Source: Pseudoduganella ginsengisoli
GTDB taxonomy: Bacteria; Pseudomonadota; Gammaproteobacteria; Burkholderiales; Burkholderiaceae_D
Reading direction: 5' to 3'
DNA length: 64,000 nt
Assembly (NCBI RefSeq): GCF_009720865.1
Contig: NZ_WNLA01000001.1
Location: 930,001-994,000, forward strand
Shown here one piece after another: positions 19,574 through 29,678 of the stretch (the stretch's first letter is position 1; every line of letters begins with the position of its first letter). The position numbers were made by a program, and so were the translations under genes. The notes under the pieces were generated by a model. The model saw nothing but the letters and a program-made list of their open reading frames with translations, did no database searches and was not told the DNA's origin.

Positions 19574-20353
19574 TCAAGCAACCGGCTTCAACAGGTTGGC
19601 CAACGCCACGTAGCCTTCCAGCGGCACGGTTTCAGGGCGGTCCGTCGGCGTGACGCCCGCTGCAATGATTTGCTCTTCCGTGAACATGCCGGACAGGCAG
19701 TTACGGATCACTTTGCGGCGCTGTGAAAACGCTTTTTGCACCACGGCTTCCAGCGTCGCTTCATCGCACGGCAGCGGATTGGCGACGGGGATCATGCGCA
19801 CGATGGCGGAATCGACTTTCGGCGGCGGGTCAAATGCTTCCGGCGGCACGATAAACAGCAGCGACATGTGATAGCGCCACTGCAGCATCACGGACAAGCG
19901 GCCATACGCCTTGCTGCCCGGTTCCGCCACCATGCGCTCGACCACTTCCTTTTGCAGCATGAAGTGCTGGTCTTGCACTTGCGGCGCGTACTGCGCCAGG
20001 TGGAACAGCAGCGGGCTGGAAATGTTATACGGCAGGTTGCCCACCACGCGCAGCTTTTGCCCTTCCGGCACGGGAATCGAACCGAAGTCAAATTTCAGCG
20101 CATCGCACGAATTGACCGTCAGCTTTTCGCGCGGATATTGCTTTTCCAGCCGCGCCACCAGGTCGCGGTCCAGTTCCACCACGTGCATGTGCTTGACGGA
20201 GCGCAGCAGCAAATCCGTCATGGCAGCCAGACCCGGGCCGATTTCCACCATGGCGTCGTTGGCTTGCGGGTTGATCGATTCAATGATGTGGCCCAGGACG
20301 TGGTCATCCTGCAGGAAGTTTTGGCCGAAGCGTTTGCGTGCGATGTGTTTCAT
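19574..20353 (-). CDS. rsmA: 16S rRNA adenine dimethyltransferase RsmA (KsgA)
   Basis: 259 residues. Begins HIARKRFGQNFLQD, the KsgA signature. SAM motif I is MVEIGPGLAAMTDLLL and catalytic motif IV is VVGNLPYNISSPLLFHL. Dimethylates A1518 and A1519 of 16S rRNA. Downstream partner in the lptD-surA-pdxA-rsmA cluster, 11 bp from pdxA. Confidence 0.97.
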   Translation of the reverse strand: MKHIARKRFGQNFLQDDHVLGHIIESINPQANDAMVEIGPGLAAMTDLLLRSVKHMHVVELDRDLVARLEKQYPREKLTVNSCDALKFDFGSIPVPEGQKLRVVGNLPYNISSPLLFHLAQYAPQVQDQHFMLQKEVVERMVAEPGSKAYGRLSVMLQWRYHMSLLFIVPPEAFDPPPKVDSAIVRMIPVANPLPCDEATLEAVVQKAFSQRRKVIRNCLSGMFTEEQIIAAGVTPTDRPETVPLEGYVALANLLKPVA

Positions 20354-20364
20354 GTTCTTTAGTC

Positions 20365-21444
20365 TTATTGGTTGGTGCGGGCAGCGTGCACGGCATCGGC
20401 CATCGCGACTGCCGTGGCGATGGCTTCGATCATGCTGTCGCTATTGGCATGGCCCAGGCCACGGGCCGCCAGGTCCAGCGCCGTGCCATGATCGACCGAC
20501 GTGCGGATCAGCGGCAAGCCCAGCGTGATATTGACGCCCCGTCCAAACGTCGCGTACTTCAGCACCGGCAAGCCCTGGTCGTGGTACATGGCCAGCACGC
20601 AGTCCGCATCTTTCAGGTACTTGTGCTGGAACAGCGTATCGGCCGGATACGGGCCGGTGGCGGCGATGCCGCGCGCCTGCGCAGCCGCAATGGCAGGTTG
20701 CACCACGTCGATATCTTCGCGCCCCAGATAGCCATTTTCACCCGCGTGCGGATTCAGACCGGCCACCAGAATGCGCGGCTGCGCGATGCCGAATTTGGTT
20801 TTCAAATCATGGTCGATGATGTCGAGGATGTCGCCCAAGCCGGCCTGCGTCAGCGCCCCGGCCACGTCTTTCAATGGCAGGTGCGTAGTGGCCAAAGCCA
20901 CGCGCAGCGGCGGCGCATCGGCGGGCGCAAAAGGCTGCCCCGCCAGCATCATCACGACTTGCCGCGTGCCGGTCTTGTCGGCGAAATATTCCGTGTGGCC
21001 AGAGAATGGCACGCCCGCATCGTTGATGGTACTTTTCTGCAGCGGCGCAGTGGCCACCGCTTCAAACCAGCCAGCCTGGACGCCCTCAATGGCGGCATCG
21101 AGCGTGGCCAGCACGGCGCGGCCGTTTTCCTTATCGAGCACACCGGGCCGGACGTGGGCAGAGACGGGGATATCGATGACGGTAATGCGGTCCGGCCCGA
21201 AATGCGGCACGCCGGCATTACGCACGGCCATCATCGACAGCGAAGAAATACGGATGGCGGGATCGATGTCCGCTGCCGTCATGGCGAGAAATGCGGCATC
21301 GCCCAGCAGCACGCAATGGACTTGATCGCGCAATGCCCACGCTGCGCGGATGGCGATTTCCGGACCAATGCCGGCCGGTTCGCCAGTGGTCACGGCAATC
21401 ACAGGGCGCGCTCCACGGCGCCGGGTTTGCAAATGGGCGCTCAT
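20365..21444 (-). CDS. pdxA: 4-Hydroxythreonine-4-phosphate dehydrogenase
   Basis: 359 residues, NAD-dependent oxidation in the DXP-dependent pyridoxal phosphate pathway. Family features: [19 protein letters not shown] near the N-terminus, [27 protein letters not shown], and [25 protein letters not shown], which together hold the three metal-binding His. Length somewhat longer than E. coli PdxA because of an N-terminal extension. Lies between surA and rsmA. Confidence 0.97.
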   Translation of the reverse strand: MSAHLQTRRRGARPVIAVTTGEPAGIGPEIAIRAAWALRDQVHCVLLGDAAFLAMTAADIDPAIRISSLSMMAVRNAGVPHFGPDRITVIDIPVSAHVRPGVLDKENGRAVLATLDAAIEGVQAGWFEAVATAPLQKSTINDAGVPFSGHTEYFADKTGTRQVVMMLAGQPFAPADAPPLRVALATTHLPLKDVAGALTQAGLGDILDIIDHDLKTKFGIAQPRILVAGLNPHAGENGYLGREDIDVVQPAIAAAQARGIAATGPYPADTLFQHKYLKDADCVLAMYHDQGLPVLKYATFGRGVNITLGLPLIRTSVDHGTALDLAARGLGHANSDSMIEAIATAVAMADAVHAARTNQ

Positions 21445-21462
21445 GGAACGTTCCCTCCTTTG

Positions 21463-22896
21463 TTACTTGGTGTCTTTCAAGTCTTCCGCGCGGTATTCAA
21501 CGTACGCGCGGTCACGCACCTCACGCTGCCAGTTTTCAGTGGCTTCTTCCAGCTTGCGCTCGCGGATCGCATTGCGGGCGGCATTGCGTTCTTTTTCCTT
21601 CGACACGTCTTCCGTCTTGCGCTCCAGGACTTCGATCAGGTGGAAGCCAAACTGGGTCTCAACCGGCTGCGACACTTCGCCGATCTTCAAGCCAGCCATG
21701 GCCGCTTCGAATTCCGGCACGGTATCGCCAGGATACAGCCAGCCCAGATCGCCGCCCTTGTTGGCCGAACCATCATTCGAGAACAGGCGCGCCAATTCTT
21801 CAAACTTGGCGGCCTTGTTGTCCAGGCGCTCTTTCAATTCCGTCAGCTTGCGCTTGGCGTCCGCGGCCGACACGGCCGGCGTCACCTTGATCAGGATGTG
21901 GCGCGCGTGCGTCTGCTGCACGGCCGCCGCAGCCTGCGCTTCGGCCACGCTGCGCTTGTCCACCAGCTTGATGATGTGGAAGCCCGACACGCTCTTCATC
22001 ACTTGCGTGGTCTGGCCCGGCTTCAGCTTGGACAGCGCTTCCGCAAACACGGGCGGCAAACGGTCGGCCGTACGCCAGCCCACCTCGCCGCCCTTCAGTG
22101 CATCGGAAGCGTCCGAATACGTGGCCGCCATTTTTGCGAAGTCCGCGCCCACGCGCAGCTGGCGCATGACTTCATCGGCGCGCGCCTTGCGCTGCGCAAT
22201 GACTTCTGCGGAAGCATTTTCAGGAATGCGGATCAGGATCTGCGAAATATTCATTTCAAACTGCTCGGCCGCGGCAGCCTTTTCCGCCGCGATGTGGGCA
22301 TCCACTTCAGCTTCGGAAATATTGATCTTCGCGTCCACTTCATGTTCGCGCAGGCGCGTCATGATGATTTCTTCGCGAATCTCTTCGCGGAAGGCAGCAA
22401 AGGTCGTGCCTTCTTTTTCCAGCTGGTTGCGCATCTGCTGCACCGTCATTTTTTGCTGTTCGGCGATGCGGCTGATGGTGCGGTCCAATTGGCTGTCATC
22501 CACGCGCACGCCCATTTCCTTGGCCAGTTGCAGCTGCGCGCGTTCCACGATCATGCGTTCCAGGATCTGGCGCTGCAAATCCGCTTCGGAAGGCAGCTGC
22601 ACGTTTTGCGCCTTCATGCGCTGCATCACGGTTTTCACGCGGTCCGTCAATTCATGGCGCGTGATGACGTCGTCATTGACCACCACGGCAATCGAATCGA
22701 TCGGCGCATTGGACGTCTGGCCGACCGGCACTGGCGGCGTGAAACCTTTGCCTGGCGTTGCCGCGGCAGGCTGCGGATTGGCAGGTTTGGCAGCCTGCGC
22801 CAGCGCTTCCCCGGAAGCGCCGGCGGCAAGTGCGCACAGCAAGGCTGCGATCTTCAATTGGTGCATACGGGCATTACGCATAAAAGTGACGCTCAT
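21463..22896 (-). CDS. surA: Periplasmic chaperone/peptidyl-prolyl isomerase SurA
   Basis: 477 residues: signal peptide (LKIAALLCALAAGASGEALA), SurA N-terminal chaperone domain (IDSIAVVVNDDVITRHEL), then two parvulin domains (first containing GEVGWRTADRLPPVFAEAL, second GGDLGWLYPGDTVPEFEAAM). Escorts unfolded outer-membrane proteins, including LptD, to BAM. Follows lptD by about 12 bp. Confidence 0.97.
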   Translation of the reverse strand: MSVTFMRNARMHQLKIAALLCALAAGASGEALAQAAKPANPQPAAATPGKGFTPPVPVGQTSNAPIDSIAVVVNDDVITRHELTDRVKTVMQRMKAQNVQLPSEADLQRQILERMIVERAQLQLAKEMGVRVDDSQLDRTISRIAEQQKMTVQQMRNQLEKEGTTFAAFREEIREEIIMTRLREHEVDAKINISEAEVDAHIAAEKAAAAEQFEMNISQILIRIPENASAEVIAQRKARADEVMRQLRVGADFAKMAATYSDASDALKGGEVGWRTADRLPPVFAEALSKLKPGQTTQVMKSVSGFHIIKLVDKRSVAEAQAAAAVQQTHARHILIKVTPAVSAADAKRKLTELKERLDNKAAKFEELARLFSNDGSANKGGDLGWLYPGDTVPEFEAAMAGLKIGEVSQPVETQFGFHLIEVLERKTEDVSKEKERNAARNAIRERKLEEATENWQREVRDRAYVEYRAEDLKDTK

Positions 22897-22908
22897 GTGG
22901 TTCGTGGA

Positions 22909-25185
22909 TTAATGGCGGTTGCCGTCGTTCAGGCGCTGGTAACCGGGGATGCTGTTGCGCAGCGTTTCCAGTGAATTGCCGATGCCGAACTTGGACAGGC
23001 CGTTCAGCTCTAGCTGGAAAAAGGTCGAGGTCGACGCTTGCTTGGCCGTCGTCACGAAGCGCTGCGCGCCCATGCGGAAGACCCAGCAATCACCGTTGTA
23101 TTCAAGGCCCATCAAGCCTTCAAGGATTTTCTTGTCTTTCAGCGAGTAGCTGATGCGGCCCACGCCGAACAGGCGCTGCGACAGCGGCCACTGGCTCGAC
23201 AAATCAACGTTGCGGAAACCATCGTTATTGCGGGTGCCGGTGGTACTGTTGAACGTGTCGCGCAGATAGCGGTAGCCCAGGTTCGCGACCTTTTTCGGCG
23301 CCGGCATATAGTTCAGCATGAAGTTCGAGCTGACCACGTGCTTGTCCGACGGATTGTATTGTACGGCGCTGTCCACGCCCCACGCGTCAGAAATGCGGCC
23401 CTGCGCAGCCAGCAGCATGTCGGACTTGGCATCCTTGGTCGACGTGCTGGCGTCCAGCTGTACGCGCTGGTCGGCAAAATAAAAGCGCTGGCCAAACGCG
23501 AGGCGCAGGCGCTCGGCGCCGCTCTCTTCCAGGAAGCGCGACACGATGGCGGCCGTCACCTGGTTGGCGTCGCCAATGCGGTCGGAGCCGACGAAGCGGT
23601 TTTCACTGAAAATCTGCGAAAAGTTGAACGTCGACGCGGCCGTGTCGAAGTTCGGGAAATCTTTCTGGTCGTGGTACGGCGTCTTCACGTAGAACAGGCG
23701 CGGCTCCAGCGTTTGCGTGGCGGCGCGGCCAAACATGCTGGTATCGCGCTCGAACACGAGGCCGGAGTCCAGCGACATGGTCGGCACGGCGCGCGTCAGC
23801 GAATGCTCAGGCGTGTGCGTCGTCCCTTCCGTGTGCGCATCGAGCTGGTACGCGCTGGCATGCAGCTGGATTTTCGGCGTGATGAAGAAGCTGGGGCCGA
23901 TGATCGGATAGCTGAGCTGCGGGATCGCCACGAAGCGGCTGCCGCGGATCGACGTCGGGTGCCAGAAGCTGGTCAGCTCACTGTCCACCGTCCAGTCAAA
24001 GCCGGCCACGTCATAGCGCGCCGCATGGAAATTGATGGCTGGCAGGCGGTCATACGGGCGCGTGACGAACAGCGACGGATCTTTGTCGGACGCCGGATCT
24101 TGCAGCACCTGGTACTTTTGCACGCGGGCCGACAAGCTCCAGTACTCGCCCCGGTAGTCGCTGCGCAATTCGCGCAGCAACTGGCGCTCCGCACTACCCG
24201 ATACGGTCTTGGAAAAGTCATTCGGGTAGTTGTTGTCCGACGCGGCACGCGCATTCCAGCCAAACGTCCAATCCTTCGCAATGGCTTGCGTGTGATTGGA
24301 ATTGATCATCCAGCGGTCTTTGTGCGCCTGGCTATCGTTCGGCAGGTATTCAATGAACGTGTCGCCCGCATAGCTGCCGGCATCGGTCTCGCCGATGTAG
24401 CGGCCATGGGCGCCCAGCTGGAAGCCGCGGCGCGCAATCAAGCGCGGGAACAGCGTCAAGTCGCGGTTGGGCGCGATATTGAAGTAATACGGCACCGTCA
24501 ATTCAGCGCGGCCCTTGGAGCCGAAGCCGGGGATCGCCGGCAGCCAGCCGGAGCGGCGCGCGCCCGACAGCGAAAACGACAGCGCAGGCGTCCCGATCAG
24601 CGGCACGCCCTTGAAATACACGACGGTTTTACCGGCCACGCCCACGTCGCGCCCGGAGTCGAGCGTCAAGGTGGACGATTTCAAATACCAGTCCGGGTTT
24701 GGGCCCTGGCACGTGCTGTACGTGCCATCAATGACCACCGCTTCATCCTCATTGATGAAGTTGATGCGGTTGGCCTTGCCCTGCGCCTGATTCAATTCCA
24801 GCTTGTACGTCGGGTTCAGCATATAGCCTTTGCCCGATTCCAGGTTCAGCTTGACCTCATCGCCCGTGTAATAGTCGCCATAACGCCAGATGCGCACATG
24901 GCCCTGCGCTTCCACCTCGTCTTCGATCTGGCGGAAACAGGCGATATCCGCCATCACGCGGGTCTTGTCGCGCACAAGTTCGACGTTACGGTCCAGGTTC
25001 AGTTCGCGGTCCGGACGGCCCGTGATGTCTTCGGCCTGCACGATGGTAGGCGCATCCTTGTCCGTCACGTGCTGCGGACGTTGTTGTTTAGACGGAGTTT
25101 GGGCGTGACTTGTCGTTGCAGTAACAAGCGCGGTGAAGGCGAACGCCCAGCGGTGCGCGTTGGGTGGGGCTTTAAACCGGCTCAT
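22909..25185 (-). CDS. lptD: LPS-assembly outer-membrane protein LptD
   Basis: 758 residues. Signal peptide ending TSHA, then the periplasmic OstA/LptA-like jellyroll (AQGHVRIWRYGDYYTGDEVKLNLESGKGYM) and a long beta-barrel domain rich in alternating aromatic strands with the GIGNSLETLRNSIPGYQRLN tail. With LptE (at 4.3-5.0 kb) it inserts LPS into the outer leaflet. Upstream and divergent is amgK, with a 94-bp shared control gap. Confidence 0.97.
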   Translation of the reverse strand: MSRFKAPPNAHRWAFAFTALVTATTSHAQTPSKQQRPQHVTDKDAPTIVQAEDITGRPDRELNLDRNVELVRDKTRVMADIACFRQIEDEVEAQGHVRIWRYGDYYTGDEVKLNLESGKGYMLNPTYKLELNQAQGKANRINFINEDEAVVIDGTYSTCQGPNPDWYLKSSTLTLDSGRDVGVAGKTVVYFKGVPLIGTPALSFSLSGARRSGWLPAIPGFGSKGRAELTVPYYFNIAPNRDLTLFPRLIARRGFQLGAHGRYIGETDAGSYAGDTFIEYLPNDSQAHKDRWMINSNHTQAIAKDWTFGWNARAASDNNYPNDFSKTVSGSAERQLLRELRSDYRGEYWSLSARVQKYQVLQDPASDKDPSLFVTRPYDRLPAINFHAARYDVAGFDWTVDSELTSFWHPTSIRGSRFVAIPQLSYPIIGPSFFITPKIQLHASAYQLDAHTEGTTHTPEHSLTRAVPTMSLDSGLVFERDTSMFGRAATQTLEPRLFYVKTPYHDQKDFPNFDTAASTFNFSQIFSENRFVGSDRIGDANQVTAAIVSRFLEESGAERLRLAFGQRFYFADQRVQLDASTSTKDAKSDMLLAAQGRISDAWGVDSAVQYNPSDKHVVSSNFMLNYMPAPKKVANLGYRYLRDTFNSTTGTRNNDGFRNVDLSSQWPLSQRLFGVGRISYSLKDKKILEGLMGLEYNGDCWVFRMGAQRFVTTAKQASTSTFFQLELNGLSKFGIGNSLETLRNSIPGYQRLNDGNRH

Positions 25186-25279
25186 GAATGGTTGGGTCGT
25201 AACACTGGCGATTTTTTAAGGTTAATCCCTTATTATATGGGAATCTGCGACTTCAACTGCTTTTGTCAGACTTTGTTTC

Positions 25280-26329
25280 ATGTCTTTATTGCCTAATTCA
25301 TCACAAGACGCCCGTTTCGCTTCGCTGCAAGCGTGGCTCACCGCAACCGGCCTGGTCGACGTAGCCAGCGCCCGCCCCGCATCGGCCGACGCCAGCTTCC
25401 GCCGCTATTTCCGCGTCGACGTACTGCCCGACCACCAGGCCACACATGGCGCCACCCTGGTGGCCATGGACGCGCCGCCCGAGCGGGAAAACGTGCCGGC
25501 GTTCCTGAAAGTCGATCAATTGCTGCTCGATGCCGGCGTCACCGTGCCAAACGTCGTGGCGCAGGATGCGGCACAGGGTTTCGTGCTGATGTCCGACCTT
25601 GGAGTGAGCACTTACCTGCAAGTCCTGGACCACGATAATGCCGCCACCCTGTACGCGGAAGCGCTGGGCGCCCTCGTGAAAATCCAGAAAGCCAGCCAGC
25701 CGGGCGTACTGCCGGAATTCGACCGCGCGTTCATGCTGCGCGAAATGAATCTGTTCCCCGAGTGGTATATCGAAAAACACCTGGGCGTCAAACTGACGGA
25801 TGCGCAAAGCGCGGAACTGCAAAAAGTGTTCGACGCCATCCTCGCCAATTGCCTGGCGCAGCAGCAGGTGTATATGCACCGCGATTACCACTCGCGCAAC
25901 CTGATGTGGATGGAAGACGGCAAAAAGAACCCGGGCATCCTGGACTTCCAGGATGCCGTGTATGGCCCGATCACGTACGACGTGGCGTCGCTGCTGCGCG
26001 ATGCGTACATCCAGTGGGATGAAGAACTGGTGCTCGACTGGGCGATCCGCTACTGGCAGCACGCGAAAGCCGAAGGCTTGCCAGTGCACCGCGATATCGA
26101 TTCGTTCTACAAGGACATGGAATACATGGGCTTGCAGCGCCACATCAAGATCCTTGGCATCTTCTGCCGCCTCAACTACCGCGACGGCAAAGCCAATTAC
26201 ATGAATGATTTGCCGACCGTGATGGATTACGTGCGCAAGACCGCCAACCGCTACAAGGATTTGCGTCCGCTGGTCAAGCTGCTCGATACGCTGGAAAACA
26301 AAGCGCCTCAAGTGGGCTACACGTTCTAA
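25280..26329 (+). CDS. amgK: N-acetylmuramate/N-acetylglucosamine kinase (aminoglycoside-phosphotransferase fold)
   Basis: 349 residues. APH-fold kinase with HRDYHSRNLMW (Brenner motif, catalytic Asp) and GILDFQDAVYGP (metal-binding Asp). The gene is followed 10 bp later by murU and is divergent from lptD, the same context as in Pseudomonas putida, where AmgK phosphorylates MurNAc and GlcNAc at C1 for peptidoglycan recycling that bypasses MurA-based synthesis. The function is assigned largely from this context. Confidence 0.85.
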   Translation: MSLLPNSSQDARFASLQAWLTATGLVDVASARPASADASFRRYFRVDVLPDHQATHGATLVAMDAPPERENVPAFLKVDQLLLDAGVTVPNVVAQDAAQGFVLMSDLGVSTYLQVLDHDNAATLYAEALGALVKIQKASQPGVLPEFDRAFMLREMNLFPEWYIEKHLGVKLTDAQSAELQKVFDAILANCLAQQQVYMHRDYHSRNLMWMEDGKKNPGILDFQDAVYGPITYDVASLLRDAYIQWDEELVLDWAIRYWQHAKAEGLPVHRDIDSFYKDMEYMGLQRHIKILGIFCRLNYRDGKANYMNDLPTVMDYVRKTANRYKDLRPLVKLLDTLENKAPQVGYTF

Positions 26330-26339
26330 AGGATCCGGC

Positions 26340-27047
26340 ATGAAAGCAATGATCTTTGCCGCCGGCCGCGGCGAGCGTATGCGTCCGCTGACGGACACGA
26401 TCCCGAAGCCCCTGCTGAAAGTGCGGGGCCGCCCGCTGATCGTGTGGCACATCCTGAACCTGGTGCGTGCCGGTATCACGGACATCGTCATCAACCACGC
26501 CCACCTGGGCCACATGATTGAAGAAGCACTCGGTGACGGCAGTAAGTATGGCGCAAAGATCCAGTATTCGCGCGAAGCGGAAGCGCTGGAAACAGCAGGC
26601 GGCATCGCGTATGCGCGCCACTTGCTGGGCGACGAACCATTCCTCGCGATTTCCGGCGATATCTATTGCCCGTACTTCGACTTCGAGCAAGTCAAGGATG
26701 TGTTGCACGACAAGGATATGTGGGGCAATCCGTACCCGGCGGAAAAGCGCGACATCGCATGGCTGTACCTGACGCCGAACCCGTGGCACAACACCAAGGG
26801 CGACTTCGCCATGAACATGTACACGCTGGCCAATACCGGCGACACGATGTACAACTTCGGCAATATCGGCGTGTACCGCCCTGAAATGTTTGACGGTATC
26901 GAACCGGGCGCCAAGGCCGGACTGGGTGCGCTGCTGCGCAAGTACGTGGACCTGGGCCAGGTGGGCGGCGAACTGTATGAAGGCGAGTGGGTCAACGTCG
27001 GCACGGTGCAGCAATTGGACGAGCTCAATGGGGGCAAACCACAATGA
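26340..27047 (+). CDS. murU: N-acetylmuramate alpha-1-phosphate uridylyltransferase
   Basis: 235-residue nucleotidyltransferase. Signature AAGRGERMRPLTDTIPKPLLKVRGRPLI (G-rich loop plus catalytic Lys) and LAISGDIYCP metal site. Converts MurNAc-1-P to UDP-MurNAc downstream of AmgK. ATGA overlap with the next gene. Together with amgK it gives an anabolic cell-wall recycling route, which typically lowers fosfomycin sensitivity in Pseudomonas. Confidence 0.87.
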   Translation: MKAMIFAAGRGERMRPLTDTIPKPLLKVRGRPLIVWHILNLVRAGITDIVINHAHLGHMIEEALGDGSKYGAKIQYSREAEALETAGGIAYARHLLGDEPFLAISGDIYCPYFDFEQVKDVLHDKDMWGNPYPAEKRDIAWLYLTPNPWHNTKGDFAMNMYTLANTGDTMYNFGNIGVYRPEMFDGIEPGAKAGLGALLRKYVDLGQVGGELYEGEWVNVGTVQQLDELNGGKPQ

Positions 27048-28384
27048 CATGTCATCCGGCGGCGTTTGCCGCAAGGCGCACTCGCCTGCTGGAACAAATG
27101 GCGCCCGGCGCCGTGGCCGTACTGGGGACGGCGCCCGAAGTCGCGCGCAATGCCGACAGTGATTATCCTTATCGCCACGACAGCCATTTCTTTTACCTGA
27201 CGGGCTTCCCGGAACCGGAAGCTGTTGTGGTCCTGGTTGCCGCGCTGGCGGACAAGCCTGCGCAGGCGCTGCTGTTTTGCCGTGAAAAAAATGCGGAGCG
27301 TGAAATCTGGGACGGTTTCCGCTATGGCCCGGAAGCGGCCCGCACCGCGTTTGGTTTTGACGCTGCGTTTGCCATTGCCGCACTCGATGCGGAAATGGCG
27401 AGGCTGCTGGCCGATGCACCTGCCGTGTATTACCCGGTGGGCCGCGACCGCAAAACCGATATGCAAGTGAAGCGCTGGCTCGATGCGGTGCGTGCGCAAT
27501 CACGCGGCGGCGTGACGGCGCCCGATACGGCGCACAATCTGCTGCCGCTGCTCGATGAAATGCGCCTGTTCAAGGACGATACGGAAATCGCCACCATGCG
27601 CCGCGCGGCCGCGATTTCCGCGCAAGCCCATGCGCGCGCGATGAAGGCTACGCGGCCCGGCATGCGCGAATATGAAATCGAAGCGGAGCTGCTGCATGAG
27701 TTCCGCCGCAATGGCGCACAATCGCCTGCCTACACATCGATCGTGGCGTCGGGCGCCAATGCGTGCGTGCTGCACTATGTCGCCAACAATGATGAAATCA
27801 AGGATGGCGATCTGGTATTGATTGATGCGGGCTGCGAACTGGATGGCTATGCGTCCGACATCACGCGCACGTATCCGGCCAACGGCCGTTTCACCCCGCC
27901 GCAGCGCGCGCTGTATGAACTGGTGCTGGCGGCGCAGGCTGCCGCATTCGAAGCGATCCGTCCCGGCCAGCCTTACCAGTCCGTGCATGACGCGGCGGTG
28001 CGCGTGCTGGTGCAGGGCATGCTGGACCTGGGCTTACTCAATGGCGGCAAGCATGGCACTGTCGATGAAATCATCGCCACCAAGGCATACACGCGCTTCT
28101 ATATGCACGGCACGGGGCACTGGCTGGGCATGGACGTGCACGACGTGGGCCAGTACCGCGACGTGCACACGCCGGGCAAGCCTTCGCGTCCGCTGCGCCC
28201 CGGCATGGTGTTGACGGTGGAACCGGGTATTTATGTGCGTCCTGGCGACGACGTGCCGCAGCAATACTGGAACATCGGCATCCGCATTGAAGATGATGTG
28301 CTGGTGACGAACGACGGTTACAGCATCCTCAGCGCGGGTGCACCGAAGACTGTCGATGAAATTGAACAGGCTATGGCAGCATGA
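27044..28384 (+). CDS. pepP: Xaa-Pro aminopeptidase (aminopeptidase P)
   Basis: 446 residues from ATG 27044, overlapping the murU stop. N-terminal aminopeptidase-P domain (RTRLLEQMAPGAVAVLG, YRHDSHFFYLTGFPEPEAV) and a C-terminal M24 pita-bread domain with metal ligands in LIDAGCELDGYASDITRTY, MHGTGHWLGMDVHD, TVEPGIYV and IGIRIEDDVLV. Cleaves N-terminal residues preceding proline. Precedes ubiH with ATGA overlap, as pepP-ubiH in E. coli. Confidence 0.95.
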   Translation: MTCHPAAFAARRTRLLEQMAPGAVAVLGTAPEVARNADSDYPYRHDSHFFYLTGFPEPEAVVVLVAALADKPAQALLFCREKNAEREIWDGFRYGPEAARTAFGFDAAFAIAALDAEMARLLADAPAVYYPVGRDRKTDMQVKRWLDAVRAQSRGGVTAPDTAHNLLPLLDEMRLFKDDTEIATMRRAAAISAQAHARAMKATRPGMREYEIEAELLHEFRRNGAQSPAYTSIVASGANACVLHYVANNDEIKDGDLVLIDAGCELDGYASDITRTYPANGRFTPPQRALYELVLAAQAAAFEAIRPGQPYQSVHDAAVRVLVQGMLDLGLLNGGKHGTVDEIIATKAYTRFYMHGTGHWLGMDVHDVGQYRDVHTPGKPSRPLRPGMVLTVEPGIYVRPGDDVPQQYWNIGIRIEDDVLVTNDGYSILSAGAPKTVDEIEQAMAA

Positions 28385-29580
28385 CTGAGTTGGTTACGGA
28401 ATACGATATCGCCATTTGCGGAGCAGGCCCGGCCGGCATGGCGCTGGCGGCGCTGCTGGTCAAACGGGGCGTCACTCCTTCCCGCATTGCGTTGATCGAT
28501 GCGCGCACATTGCAGCAGGCATGCAACGATCCCCGTTCACTGGCCCTGTCGTATGGCAGCCGCCAGATACTGGAAGAAATCGGCTGCTGGCCGATTCCCG
28601 CCACGGCCATCAATGAAATCCACGTCTCGCGCCGCGGCCAGTTTGGCCGCAGCATGATCACCAGCAGTGAGCACAAGTTGCCGGCGCTGGGCTATGTGAC
28701 GCGCTATGGTGCGCTGGTGGCGGAACTGGGTGCAGCGTGCGAGCGGCTGGGCATTGCCGCGCTGCGTCCTGCGCTGGTGACAGCGCTGCGCGAAGCCAGC
28801 GGCCATGTGGCGCTGTACTTGGCAGAGGAGCTACCAGGCGGGCAAGCTGCGGGCAGCGACCGCGGTACTGTCGCCTGCATGCAGGCGCCGTCCCGTACGA
28901 TTACAGCATCCATCGTAGTGCAGGCCGAAGGCGGCCTGTTTGGCGAACAGACCGTGAAATCCATGCTGCGCGATTACGGCCAGACCGCGATCATCGCGCA
29001 AGTGCGCGCCAGCCGTCCCGTCGCCCACCGCGCCTATGAACGCTTTACGGATGAAGGCCCGCTGGCCCTGCTGCCGCAAGACGATGAATATTCAATGGTT
29101 TGGTGCGCCACGCCGCACACGACGGAAGAATTGATGGAGCTCGATGATGCCGCGTTCCTGGAACGCCTCGGCACGGCGTTCGGTTCGCGCCTCGGCACGT
29201 TCACCAATACATCGCGCCGCGTCGCCTTCCCTCTGGGATTGAATGCAGGTGCACAAGGAACCGCGCGCATTGCCGCCATTGGCAATGCCGCGCAGACTTT
29301 GCACCCCGTGGCAGGGCAAGGATTAAATCTCGGCCTGCGCGACGCCACCGTGCTGGCGCGCCTGCTATCGCAAGGCGCCAACCCTTTCAATCTGGCGCAA
29401 TTCCACGGCCAGCGCGAAAAGGACCGCTCGACCACCGTGCACCTGACCGATGCCATGGCCACGCTGTTTGCCGGCCGCTCGCCATTGCAGGCGGTGCTGG
29501 GGGCGTCGCTGGCTGCGATTGATCTGGTTAGTCCGGCCCGTGGCGTGCTGGCAGAATTGATGATGTACGGCAGACGCTAA
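28381..29580 (+). CDS. ubiH: UbiH/UbiF/COQ6-family FAD monooxygenase
   Basis: 399 residues. FAD motif DIAICGAGPAGMALAALLVKRG at the N-terminus and the second flavin motif AAIGNAAQTLHPVAGQGLNLGLRDA typical of ubiquinone hydroxylases. Family members hydroxylate the ring in ubiquinone synthesis. The pepP-ubiH order supports UbiH, but regiospecificity cannot be read from sequence. Start overlaps pepP by 4 bp. Confidence 0.88.
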   Translation: MTELVTEYDIAICGAGPAGMALAALLVKRGVTPSRIALIDARTLQQACNDPRSLALSYGSRQILEEIGCWPIPATAINEIHVSRRGQFGRSMITSSEHKLPALGYVTRYGALVAELGAACERLGIAALRPALVTALREASGHVALYLAEELPGGQAAGSDRGTVACMQAPSRTITASIVVQAEGGLFGEQTVKSMLRDYGQTAIIAQVRASRPVAHRAYERFTDEGPLALLPQDDEYSMVWCATPHTTEELMELDDAAFLERLGTAFGSRLGTFTNTSRRVAFPLGLNAGAQGTARIAAIGNAAQTLHPVAGQGLNLGLRDATVLARLLSQGANPFNLAQFHGQREKDRSTTVHLTDAMATLFAGRSPLQAVLGASLAAIDLVSPARGVLAELMMYGRR

Positions 29581-29678
29581 CGTTTGAGGTAGTACACGCT
29601 GATTATGTAGCTAGATCAATGCAATGCAGCAACAAGAATAGATGATGAATCCTCCCGCAATGATCAGGAGGATTCGAC

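Noticed and set aside
20338..22974. 878-codon open frame on the plus strand
   Set aside because: Antisense to pdxA and surA, with composition of a codon-bias shadow; pdxA and surA are certain.
23038..25296. 752-codon open frame on the plus strand
   Set aside because: Complement of lptD; no family features.
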